DNA of 64,000 bases from Struthio camelus (taxonomy: Eukaryota; Chordata; Aves; Struthioniformes; Struthionidae). This document shows positions 12,501 through 20,741 of this stretch, one piece after another. A program made the translations under genes and the position numbers. Location: contig NC_090943.1 of NCBI RefSeq assembly GCF_040807025.1, positions 27,061,213 to 27,125,212 on the forward strand. The letters run 5' to 3'. Positions within the stretch are counted from its first letter, which is position 1; each line of letters opens with the position of its first letter. Below the pieces are notes generated by a model. That model did not search any database and was not told the DNA's origin. It was given only the letters and a program-made list of their open reading frames with translations.

Positions 12501-15500
12501 AGCTTTCAAATTAAAACTTTTCCATGTTAATTCCTTACAAAGGAATTATAAATTGCTGAATTTCTTAGCATTTTTTAAGGAAAGATATATTTGTATCGGT
12601 AGTATTTCTGTAACTGCAGTTACAATGAGAATCTTTGCTTGGTACTTCCCTGACATGAAAATCAACGTTTAATATTTACCATGTTGTGTTGATACAATAC
12701 ATTTACTTGAACTACCCTGTATTTGCCAAAGAAAAACTGATAGAAGATTGTTTGCACCTGTACAAGACACGTAACAAGGTAATCTGTTACAAAGACTTCA
12801 GTAATATTTGATTTTTAACTGACCTTGGCTGGGTCCTCAACTGCATTTTAAGCAAGGATTTTCAACATAAAGATTTGTATGTGTGTAGTTTTTGGTTTGG
12901 TTTGGTTTTTTTCTCCCCCTTGTGTTTAGATTTCTTTCAAACTTAATAGAAAAGTTTTGCCCATTGTTAGAGTGTGATTAAGCTTGTTGCGGCAATATCC
13001 TGCTATGGTATACATGATAAGCATAGAGGAGAAAGTCTCATTATATGTAATTTAGATGTAGACTTATGTCATCTTTATATAAGTTATTGTCATCATCCAC
13101 AAAAGTTTTTCACAGTAAGCAAAAGTTGTATTCAAGCGGGCAGCTCAGATCTAATGCAAGTTGGGTTTGGTTTTCTTTCTTCTGTCTAGCTGAAGCTAGT
13201 GCTACCACCAGGGACTCCATCTAGCTCATTGGCTGAGAGGCTGCTGAGACAAAATGCTGAGCTGACGGGCTTTGTCAGCAGACTGAGTGAGGAAAAGAAT
13301 AATTTGAGGAATGCTGTTATGAAACTGGAGGAAGAACTGAGAAGATTCCAACACAGAGGGCATTGTGGAGACTATGTATGTCTTTAGTGGTACTGGTATA
13401 ACGAAGCACATATAGGCATAAATGCATTGTGCTGTGAAACAACTTTAACACTATCCTAGTCACCTAAGTGGAGGAGTGATTAAGTTGCCGGTCTTTCTCA
13501 GCTCCTCTCCTGTAGAGGAAACAGATGCGAGTTATTCTTTTCTTGTGGTCAAGATACCTCGACTCACTGTTTACTATAATAGTAAACTTTGTGGTTTTTA
13601 CCTACCTTCCACTCGTTAACTGCTCTTCCCTTTTATATGCCTTCTGCTTCTCCTTTTAATCTGTATCTCATCACCCAGCTGAGAGCAAATAGATCCAGAT
13701 ATCTTCAAGATCATGAAGCTAATACGATCCACTGAGGGGATTTTTCTAGGAAGTTGGTTATGCTCCCAAACTGACTAGAGACAAAGTGTTAGGATGCCAG
13801 GTTGACCTCAGACCCATTCACTGCATGTTTTTTCTCAGTAACTTTGAGCTCTCCACCAAATTAATGACTAGAATACCTCTCCACCAAATTAATGACTAGA
13901 ATGACACTGTGAGGATCAAGTTAAAGAATTCTTTTCCCCCTTCAGTCTTCTAGACATTCATCAGATGCTGGAGTTAATATCGATACTCTTGTTGCCTCTG
14001 AGAAGGAAATTTGGAACAGAGAAAAGTTGTCACTACAGAAATCTTTGAAACAAGCCGATGCAGAACTCTCCAAGCTGAGAGCAGAACTCAGGAGCGAAGC
14101 TTTCCTCAGGGAACTGGGATCAGATTCTGAAAACGCTCTCCTAAGGGTAGGAAGACTCTATTGCCTGCATACTAACTACAGCTTGTTTTCCCATTTTGGT
14201 TTGGGCCTATTTTTCATTGTATTCACTCTGATCATTCTAAGTAAACTGATATCAAGTCAGTTTTAGGAGTCACCTGCCCAGAAACATGGCTCTGTTAGTT
14301 CTTCTCCCCAAGAATGATATGAAGGCACCTACCTCGTCCCTTCTGAAGGGGAAGAAGCCCAAGAAACGTGTGCAATATTTCTTGCTGCTCAGGTCATCCC
14401 CGCATGATGCAGCTACATTCAACAATAGAGTAGTATTGCAACCTCCTGCATAACAGCAAGAAGTGAATAATCACAGATACGCCGTAGGAGTAACAATGTC
14501 AAAAACTTAGAATTGTAATCATTTTCAGAGCTTATGGTGCTTGATTTATTTCTTGTTGTAGAGAATTTATGGAAAATACCTACGAGCAGAGAGCTTTCGG
14601 AAAGCTCTCATATATCAGAAGAAATACTTACTGCTGTTACTGGGTGGATTCCAGGAGTGTGAAGAAGCCACACTGGCCCTCATTGCACGAATGGGTGGGC
14701 AGCCTTCCTACACAGACCTTGAAATCATCACACATCATTCAAAGGGTTTTACAAGGTTTCGCTCTGCGGTCAGAGTGTCCATCGCAATTTCAAGGTAATT
14801 TGGGGGAAGCTGTAGGATTAACAGTTGTGAATATGCTGTTTAATATACACTTTTCTAGCTGTCTGACTGAATCTAGAACTTCTCATGTTCCATCCTGTTT
14901 AAACTGTGCATTTTTTTGTAGTCATGAAAACAACAGATACTGTGTATGGTGACGAGTTGAAGAGAGCATAGGTAAAATCTGTAATAGGAATAAGGTGTTT
15001 GAGATGCTCAGCAGTCTGATTCTAGTTGAAAGTCTCTTGGCTCTGTATTCGATAATCAATTAACGATAAAATGTATTGGGTGCAGTCATAGCTTTAGAAA
15101 AAAATACCAATAATCAAGTTGCTGAAATGCTCAAAAATAGTGACGAAATGCATAAGCTGTAATGTGCTGTGTCACACCTCAGTTCTGAAAGTACTCCTTT
15201 GTATGCCTGATTTCAGCCATGTGTGGAGTCTGTTGAATTCACAAGACAGTGGGGCCTCAGACTGAGGATGAATAAAAGAAAAAGTGCAAGCTATTACTAT
15301 CCTAGTGCTGCTATGTTGCAAGTAAACCTCCTTTACAAAGGCTTGAGCCCCCAGATATTTTTGCTTGCTATTGGCTTGACGCTTTTGTGTAGTGTGAATT
15401 CAAGGAGCTATTTATATAGCTGAAGCAAGACTTCTACTCCGAACACACTGCTGCTACTAGTTTTTTTGTGATGCAGTGGGGCAGAATGTTTATTTAATGT

Positions 15501-18500
15501 GACTCTGTATATTTAAAACGTGGAGGCTGTATCGTTCAGGTGCTTGACCTATTTGCTGTGTGCTTTACTTGTGCAACACCTCTGGAAACACTGGGACTGT
15601 AGATCTTGAGAACATTTTTCTTGTTGTTTTTACATTCTAGGGATGCGTATAAGGATGTTCTCTACTTAATCTTCAGGTTTTAGAAGCCCATCTATTCATT
15701 TTGCTTGTTCTTTAAGAAATTCTTACACATACCAGAATATAGCAGATTTTTTAAATGACTACTTTTGTGGTTTTTTTGTTTCGTTTGTTTTTTTGAAATG
15801 CAGAATGAAGTTCCTGGTTCGTCGATGGCACAGAGTTACGGGTTCTGGTATACTAAGTATCAATAGGGATGTCTTTAGCCAGAACACAGGTAAATCTTAG
15901 TCCAGTATTGGCTGAAGAAAAAGTATTCATAAGTCACACCACTGCTTTAATGAAAGTGTTTTTCTAATCTGCATTTTCTTCAGGTGGAGTGAATAGGTTA
16001 CTGTTCCCCCTTCCTTTTGCTGTAATTGCTAGGATTAACTTATTTCTCAGGTTTCTTATTAGACGCTAAGCTGTTCACTTTCTCTTCAATCTCGTTTTGC
16101 TTCGTTGTGGACAGGATTTAAAAGCTGCCAGAGGCAGCTTTCCCCCTGGACTGTGTTTCTCACAACAGTTTTACCTGCCAAAGAGGGGACACTGAGGAAA
16201 AGGACAGATGGAAGAAACTTAGCAACGACAGGTCCCCACAGAGACAAGGGCAACAGAGCCTGTTGAAGTCCTCCCTGGCCTTTTTTTCAAAATCCTAACT
16301 GGACAGAAAGTCTGCCACTCCCTCGTTAAAGTTCAGGAAACCTGGTTTTCTGTTTGTTTTTGGTGGGGGCCTAAGGAAAATCGAAAGCCTTTTATTAATT
16401 TCTGGCTATCTAGGTCTGTTCTAAAAGCTTGTGCTTGCTCTTGATTATGCATCAGCCCTACTTTTAACAAATATCCTTATTTTGTGATATGCAAACAGAA
16501 GGTTTGCATATGAGATTCCCAGTAAAGTGCAAAAAGATCTTCTTTCTTTTATGCTTTCCAAGACATTGCTATTTATACTTTTAGGTAATGAATTACGGCC
16601 TGATTCGTTCTCTGGTGGCATGGATCTTTATGGAGAACAAAGACATTCTTACAGATCCAGGTCAGACATGGAGTCTCCCAGATCTCCTGTAAATTTTCAG
16701 CATAAGTACGTTTCATTTTACATTATTATTCTTCTTCAGAATACCATTTACTAAATAAATGCATTAGTGCTCTTATTGCTAAGGTTTGTAACCACAGATG
16801 CCATAAGTTTTTGGGGGGTTTTTGGTTTTTTTTTTTTTTCTTTCCCCTCCTGTAAGGAAACATAGTAAATTATGTTTCAGGCCTTAAACGTGCGTTTTAC
16901 CCATAGCCTGAATAAGGCCTAGCCTTGCAGGCTTTTGCTTTTCTAAGTTATGTAGGTTTTTGGACGTGGTGAACAGTCCATTGGCTAGAGCTGTTGCAGA
17001 TACACGTCTGCAGAGTCTAGGCTTTGCAACCGAGCGAACCACTGCTGATTGTCCGCATTTCTGGTTGGTAGCTTGGTGTGGTTTTGGTAACTGCTGCCTC
17101 AGCTGCCCTCATAGGAAAGGGAGAAGCAGGGCAGCTCATTAGCTGAAAAGGGTCAGGTCATCTAAGTTACTGCGAGCTGTGACAAATTGCTATGGCCTAG
17201 GGGCCATGGTTGGAACCTGCTTGATAGCTCTCCTCCTTGTTTAAACTCTTTTCGTCAGCTGTACGCTAAGCTGTGATACCAGCCGTACGAACACAGTGAA
17301 ATCAGTTATTTTTCACCAAGGGCAAGGTTTTTAAGAGCACTGTCAGCCTTTGATTACTTCATAAGGGGTCTCAGCTTTCCTGGAAATCAGATTCTAGCAG
17401 ATCTAGCTCTTCATTTCGTATGAACCACCTAAACATTTGTAATCGTACTTTGTGATGACAGTTGTTTACATGGAAAAAGATATTTAATCCATTTTAGCTG
17501 CTTTGACTTATAAAAAGTAATAGAAGAGAGCCAGAATCCTATACAGATGGCTACGCCCTTGTTCACACAAGCTTCGTAATAGAAAAAGCAAACTTGAATC
17601 TACTGCTGCTTCGGCTGGAGTTGCAGTAGGAATGGGCTGGTCAGTCTTTGTCCCAAAGGAACGAGCAACAAATCGGATGCAGTAGAAAGAACAGGCACCT
17701 GGGAAGGGCAGTTTCCCTGCGGGAGGCAGTATAGTGACTCGGGCAATAAATGGCAGGGAGATTAAATGATGTGATGGCTACCATATGGGCAAGTCAACAC
17801 ACAGGCGTTCAGTGAAGTACCTCTTCTTACACTATTTTGCTATACCTGATGATGCTTTAAAATAAAACAAAAAAAATAGCTTTGCTTTTTGAAAACATCT
17901 GTGTGTTTTGGCCCCCAGGTTCCACGGCATGCATGCTGATTTAAACCCAGTCTCTTTTGCGTGTTCTCAGCTGCAGAACTATGACCCTGAAAGAGCTTTA
18001 ACAGATTATATCAATCGGCTGGAGGCACTACAGAGGCGACTTGGAAGTGTGCAGTCAGGTAAATACTTAGGCAGCCCTCTCCAGGATTTCTGGGTAGCAG
18101 AAGACAGTTCTGAAAGCATATGCTGGCTCTCTGAGATACATAGCAAACTTTAATTTTTTAGGCATATTCAGGCTTAAACAAGAAGTTATTCTTAGCTGTA
18201 GCAAAAAACTCATCAGAAGAAAATTACTAAATGCTTTGAAGATGCATACAGGTGTCCTTTAATTATAGATTTTATCAGTAATACTTTCCTGGCCTGTAAT
18301 AAATGTGCAGCAAGGATTCATTTGATGTCTTACTAAGAGTTTAAGCTAGATGGTAAAAAATGTACCCAGAAGACTGGCAGGGAGGGAGTGGGGTTGCAAG
18401 GGGCATTTCTTCTCCTGTCACTTGGATTAGAGAAGTTACAGCCTTTTTGTCCCATAAATGATAATCACTTTTGTGCTGTAAAAGAAATACATCAAGAAAA

Positions 18501-19275
18501 TTGTCAGGTCAATGAGATGTTGATTTATCAAACTTGATTCAAGTCTTTGGCAGTTACTGTGTTAAAGTTTTACTTTAACATAAAATCTATTATTTGAGGG
18601 AATGTTGTTCTTAACAGAATTTCTGTATAAAATCTGTCATTCTTACTTATTCATCTAAATACCAGTAGGTTTGTGAACGATTGTCTACTTATTTCAAGTG
18701 TTCTGATTAAAATCTCTCTCCATCTCGCAGGTTCCACTTCATATACTCAGTTGTACTCTGGCATGAGAAGATAATAGCCTTTCAACATCTCCATCACTGG
18801 TAGTGATGTTAACGGATTGCCTTCTGTAAATCTGTGCTCTTTCTGTGCTTTTATATAATGTGTATATTGTGGGACCAATATGAACACAGCTGTATGATTG
18901 TATAGTTCCATCCTGGCACACCCACAGAGACTGGGGTTTATGTATATAGGCACTTTGTGTTCATGCAAAAAAAAAAAATCATCAAATCTCGTGTATATTT
19001 GTGGAATGCTAATTTAAATGATTAACTTATGAAGTATGTATTTATCAAAAGGGTGCAAAGATAAAACGTGTATTAATGAAATTGAGCTACATCCAGTGAA
19101 GTTCACTTGCACTTTTTCTGGCAAGGCTACTGAAGTTACATGCTTCTGTCGTAGTATTTGCTACTGGCAGTGCAGACAGAATATCACTTGTAGAGACCTA
19201 TTTTTGTAACGGTAGAAGCTTTGAATTTTATGGGTATTTTGTCAAAGTACTGAAATAAAGATGACTTCATCCTTT
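33..19275 (+). CDS. AKAP9: A-kinase anchor protein 9 (AKAP9/AKAP450), C-terminal 18 coding exons and 3' UTR; partial at 5' end
   Basis: AKAP9 is a giant coiled-coil scaffold that holds PKA, phosphatases and gamma-tubulin complexes at the centrosome and cis-Golgi. Coding exons seen: 33-536, 959-1022, 1801-1919, 2733-2924, 3875-4063, 4746-4890, 5693-5912, 7773-7923, 8553-9218, 11080-11285, 12173-12281, 13190-13375, 13946-14146, 14562-14794, 15804-15889, 16585-16705, 17919-18058 and 18731-18774 (stop TAA). They total 3,576 nt, exactly 1,192 codons, and every junction is AG/GT and keeps phase. The first ~750 residues are Glu/Gln/Lys-rich heptad coiled coil. Residues ~985-1075 are the PACT domain, followed by a Ser/Arg-rich linker and a short coiled segment ending in GMRR. 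The family protein is about 3,900 residues, so roughly 70% lies left of the window. Identification rests on remembered similarity of the PACT region and C-terminus; pericentrin shares PACT, but the tail fits AKAP9. Polyadenylation signal at 19254-19259. Confidence 0.96.
537..958 (+). other. AKAP9: AKAP9 intron a-b
   Basis: 422-nt intron with GT/AG ends. I see no repeat or RNA gene. Both strands have reading frames of 60-90 codons here, but they lack coding character. Confidence 0.8.
959..1022 (+). CDS. AKAP9: AKAP9 exon b (64-nt micro-exon)
   Basis: This small exon lies between AAATATAG and AGTG|GTAAGA and encodes about 21 residues beginning GIQISGLACSPPYQ. It is needed for phase: the previous exon ends in phase 0, but the exon at 1801 opens only if one base is carried in, and this exon supplies that base. 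Without it, frame is lost at 1801. Its Pro/Cys/Gly content breaks the surrounding coiled coil, and it could be alternatively spliced. Confidence 0.75.
1023..1800 (+). other. AKAP9: AKAP9 intron b-c
   Basis: Contains a small cluster of GTTAA/TTAAC words around 1175-1230 and an impure T-rich tract at about 1565-1630. Nothing else recognised. Confidence 0.7.
1801..1919 (+). CDS. AKAP9: AKAP9 exon c
   Basis: 119 nt, entered with one carried base and left in phase 0. Acceptor TTTATTTTAG, donor AAG|GTAAAA. It encodes a Ser-rich then acidic segment starting DSSSDWSQG; this is a non-helical linker. Confidence 0.88.
1920..2732 (+). other. AKAP9: AKAP9 intron c-d
   Basis: AT-rich intron; no repeat, RNA gene or conserved element recognised. 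Confidence 0.7.
2733..2924 (+). CDS. AKAP9: AKAP9 exon d
   Basis: 64 codons, phase 0 at both ends, with acceptor TTATTGTAG and donor GAG|GTATGA. It starts GLLRAVHHEG and contains WFEERKAFLSTIASLKD, after which the coiled coil resumes. Confidence 0.9.
2925..3874 (+). other. AKAP9: AKAP9 intron d-e
   Basis: AT-rich intron of 950 nt; nothing recognised apart from a normal polypyrimidine acceptor. Confidence 0.7.
3875..4063 (+). CDS. AKAP9: AKAP9 exon e
   Basis: 63 codons, phase 0 at both ends, acceptor CTGTTTTAG, donor CAG|GTAACA. No ATG-initiated reading frame of any length shows it; it was found from phase and conservation. It contains SDWRGELLHAIQQVF, which resembles the vertebrate AKAP9 segment, then a Glu/Gln coiled coil. 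Confidence 0.88.
4064..4745 (+). other. AKAP9: AKAP9 intron e-f
   Basis: Purine-rich in its first third (about 4170-4450 is dominated by A and G). No repeat family recognised. Confidence 0.65.
4746..4890 (+). CDS. AKAP9: AKAP9 exon f
   Basis: 145 nt, leaving one base over. Acceptor TGTTAATAG, donor CAAG|GTAATT. It encodes coiled coil with MDSLQNADRRSLLMEIQVLH, then a charged Lys/Glu linker. Confidence 0.9.
4891..5692 (+). other. AKAP9: AKAP9 intron f-g
   Basis: AT-rich intron; I see nothing in it. Confidence 0.65.
5693..5912 (+). CDS. AKAP9: AKAP9 exon g
   Basis: 220 nt. Acceptor TCTCATTAG, donor CATCAG|GTGTGG. It encodes a regular heptad coiled coil (EMLEYNMQQKHSQILEMQ...) ending in a split arginine codon completed at 7773. 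Confidence 0.92.
5913..7772 (+). other. AKAP9: AKAP9 intron g-h
   Basis: 1.86 kb intron. It holds a compact perfect inverted repeat at 6792-6812 and a poly-A tract near 7486-7513. No exon or RNA gene could be supported. Confidence 0.65.
7773..7923 (+). CDS. AKAP9: AKAP9 exon h
   Basis: 151 nt after acceptor TCTCTTTTAG, donor GAG|GTACTC. Encodes TEVKEKAAELDILKDTMAGE and a highly charged Lys/Glu helix. This charge-rich, repeating sequence is hard to assign to a precise orthologous position by eye. Confidence 0.9.
8553..9218 (+). CDS. AKAP9: AKAP9 exon i (long coiled-coil exon)
   Basis: 666 nt or 222 codons, phase 0 at both ends, acceptor TCATGAAAG, donor GAG|GTACAG. It is the largest AKAP9 exon in the window and almost uninterrupted coiled coil rich in Glu, Gln, Lys and Leu. 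A short Pro/Gly break (GQAGTPNPSEELL) lies about 90 residues in. Confidence 0.93.
9219..11079 (+). other. AKAP9: AKAP9 intron i-j
   Basis: 1.86 kb intron. It holds a short direct repeat (9518-9549) and a stretch at about 10110-10660 that is clearly richer in G and C than the flanks. I could not assign that stretch to a repeat family. Exons i and j join in phase, so no missing exon is required here. Confidence 0.65.
11080..11285 (+). CDS. AKAP9: AKAP9 exon j
   Basis: 206 nt, acceptor CCTACAG, donor AGCAG|GTTAGA. It encodes STWDTPNERTRNWVLQQKME, a Gly/Thr linker, then an amphipathic helix. The donor is weak and the frame stays open for another 14 codons past it (see findings). The arginine split here is completed at 12173. 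Confidence 0.9.
12173..12281 (+). CDS. AKAP9: AKAP9 exon k
   Basis: 109 nt, acceptor TTCATTTCAG, donor GAG|GTGAGA. It encodes LQFETADDQDFI, nearly the same as the vertebrate AKAP9 motif I recall, then a short helix. Confidence 0.92.
13190..13375 (+). CDS. AKAP9: AKAP9 exon l
   Basis: 62 codons, phase 0, acceptor TCTGTCTAG, donor TAT|GTATGT. A Pro/Ser-rich start is followed by AERLLRQNAELTG and a leucine-zipper-like coil, a conserved AKAP9/pericentrin segment just before PACT. Confidence 0.93.
13849..13902. repeat. 28-bp tandem duplication, two near-perfect copies
   Basis: CTCTCCACCAAATTAATGAC opens both copies, at 13849 and 13877, and the units differ only at their last bases. It lies in the AKAP9 intron just before exon 13946-14146. 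Confidence 0.9.
13946..14146 (+). CDS. AKAP9: AKAP9 exon m
   Basis: 67 codons, phase 0, acceptor CCCCTTCAG, donor AGG|GTAGGA. Contains ASEKEIWNREKLSLQKSLKQ, the helix that runs into PACT. Confidence 0.93.
14562..14794 (+). CDS. AKAP9: AKAP9 exon n, PACT domain core
   Basis: 233 nt, acceptor TTGTTGTAG, donor TCAAG|GTAATT. It carries the most conserved part of PACT: GKYLRAESFRKALIYQKKYL, LLLLGGFQE and FTRFRSAVRVSIAISR. In AKAP9 and pericentrin this domain is enough for centrosome targeting and binds calmodulin. The basic-hydrophobic helix seen here fits that role. Confidence 0.96.
14795..15803 (+). other. AKAP9: AKAP9 intron n-o
   Basis: 1 kb intron separating the two PACT exons; T-rich before the acceptor. 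Nothing else recognised. Confidence 0.65.
15804..15889 (+). CDS. AKAP9: AKAP9 exon o, end of PACT
   Basis: 86 nt, acceptor GAAATGCAG, donor ACACAG|GTAAAT. Encodes MKFLVRRWHRVTGS, the basic aromatic helix that closes PACT, then a polar linker. Confidence 0.94.
16585..16705 (+). CDS. AKAP9: AKAP9 exon p
   Basis: 121 nt, acceptor ATACTTTTAG, donor CATAA|GTACGT. It encodes a low-complexity linker with YGEQRHSYRSRSDMESPRSP. The RSRSD and SPRSP motifs look like phosphorylation sites (inference). Confidence 0.92.
16706..17918 (+). other. AKAP9: AKAP9 intron p-q
   Basis: 1.2 kb intron with a T-run near 16820-16850 and mixed-composition sequence after it; no exon, repeat family or RNA gene recognised. 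Confidence 0.65.
17919..18058 (+). CDS. AKAP9: AKAP9 exon q
   Basis: 140 nt, acceptor GCCCCCAG, donor TCAG|GTAAAT. Encodes FACSQLQNYDPERALTDYIN and a short helix EALQRRLG, matching the last helical segment of vertebrate AKAP9. Confidence 0.94.
18731..18774 (+). CDS. AKAP9: AKAP9 last coding exon
   Basis: After acceptor CTCGCAG it encodes GSTSYTQLYSGMRR then TAA at 18772-18774. The orthologue I recall also ends in GMRR. The 3' UTR follows directly. Confidence 0.93.
18775..19275 (+). other. AKAP9: AKAP9 3' UTR
   Basis: About 500 nt of AT-rich sequence with no other reading frame, containing one short A-tract near 18967. It ends just past the canonical AATAAA. A second plus-strand AATAAA (19647-19652) could give a longer isoform. 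The exact cleavage point cannot be seen. Confidence 0.75.
19254..19259 (+). terminator. AKAP9: AKAP9 polyadenylation signal
   Basis: Canonical AATAAA 480 nt after the stop codon. Cleavage is expected 10-30 nt downstream, where the sequence is T-rich. Confidence 0.8.
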
Positions 19276-19296
19276 TAACTGAGTTCTTGAATGTAA

Positions 19297-19674
19297 AGAC
19301 ATTTCAAGCAGTAGAACTGCTCCCTTACTCACATAGCAAAGCCTGCTTCTCTTTGTGCTCTTCCCATTTTTGGTGGCTGCAGCTTACTTTTCATGGACTC
19401 CAAAAGGGCAGCTACTAACTAGAAGACAAGACAGCTGTGAGCTTGTTTTCTGAAGACTGATCACATCCTGCAAGGCTGGAAGGGAGAAGATTCCAGTCTA
19501 GCAGTTGCTGTGAGTGATGGGGGAACCTCTGTAACAGGGGTTACACACATGTTTAGAATAGGAAAAACAGGGCAAGCCCCTGCTGCAGTAAACCCTGAAG
19601 AAAGGGAGAACAAGTTCCTTATGTGATTATTTCGTACTCAGTGTGGAATAAATTTAATTCAACTGTTCTATGAG
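19297..19674. other. Spacer between convergent AKAP9 and CYP51A1 3' ends
   Basis: About 400 bp between the two predicted 3' ends. No gene or repeat recognised. It has one plus-strand AATAAA at 19647-19652. Confidence 0.65.
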
Positions 19675-20562
19675 CCAGAGCTCATTACCCTTTATTAGCA
19701 TTGTTTAAACAAACACCATTTAACAATCCTGTTTGAGTCAGTACAAAGGGAAACAACATTCACACTTCATTTTCCTTGACCACTCTATACATGAAATAGG
19801 TATTCACAAAGTAAGTTGTTTGTACCATTGTCCTGTTAACCTGATACAAGTATGAAAAGTTTTCAAAATTGTTTCTAGAAAAGGATTTGCTGGTTTTTGA
19901 ACCTAACCATTTTACAGCTGCTTCCAATGAGACATACATAAAAATTATTTATTCTCAGAAAAATTTCTTCTGCAAGTATTTTTGTAGTCTGCTCAGTACT
20001 CATCATCTGTACTGTGACAATGTTTAAATAAGCATGTAGGAATTTTCAGGAATGAGCCAAGACCAGAGACAGTTCACTTCACTTCAGTAGTTGCAGTCCT
20101 GTTCTCAAAGTAGAGCACCAAGGAAGTACCTTCCACCTTAGTGCCTGTTACCTGATTTACCGGAATCAGATACAGAGGCAACATACGTAGTCTTACCCCT
20201 TAAGAGGGAAAAAACAACTTCTAACCATGTTTTAGAAACAAAGATATCAGTTTGTAGAAATATCTTGTTATTTCTTCAGCTTTAAGGAAAGAGTTGGCAT
20301 GCACTTCAAGTGTGTTACACAAAGAGAAGAGACAGACAGTTTTTCATTTAAAAGTTGTAAAACAAGCAATTACATACAGCAGCATTAAATGGTATGGAAA
20401 AACAAATTTAATAAATGCAAAGAACATCACAGTTGGCAGATGGCTTTCATACACAGTAGATAGAACAGTTCCCATTTGCCCTGCATTTTGCCATAGTTTT
20501 ATTCAAAAGTGTGTTAGTTCACGCAACTTAAATAGATAGATAAGGTTTTTTTGCTCCAGAAC
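19675..20562 (-). other. CYP51A1: CYP51A1 3' UTR (predicted)
   Basis: AT-rich sequence between the stop codon and the predicted polyadenylation signal. Reading frames here lack coding character. The right end is fixed by the stop codon; the left end is inferred. Confidence 0.6.
19691..19696 (-). terminator. CYP51A1: CYP51A1 polyadenylation signal
   Basis: TTTATT on the plus strand reads AATAAA on the minus strand, about 870 nt past the CYP51A1 stop. It is the nearest canonical signal before the AKAP9 3' end. Choice of site is inference. Confidence 0.6.
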
Positions 20563-20741
20563 TCAGAGTGACCTCCTCTTATATCTGATTACTGGGTTAT
20601 TAGGTGTGTGTATCATTGTTGTATAATTTATAGTTGGGAAATAGTCATTGATGAGATCAAACTCATATAAACGAAGCAAAGTAGACCAAATGGTTTTAAT
20701 CTGAACATAAGCAAAATTTTCTCCAATACAGCGATGACGGC
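20563..20741 (-). CDS. CYP51A1: CYP51A1 exon 10, haem-thiolate loop and C-terminus
   Basis: 179 nt of coding sequence after acceptor CCTTCTAG. Starts [20 protein letters not shown] with the haem-ligating Cys442 and ends VIRYKRRSL then TGA. Confidence 0.97.
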
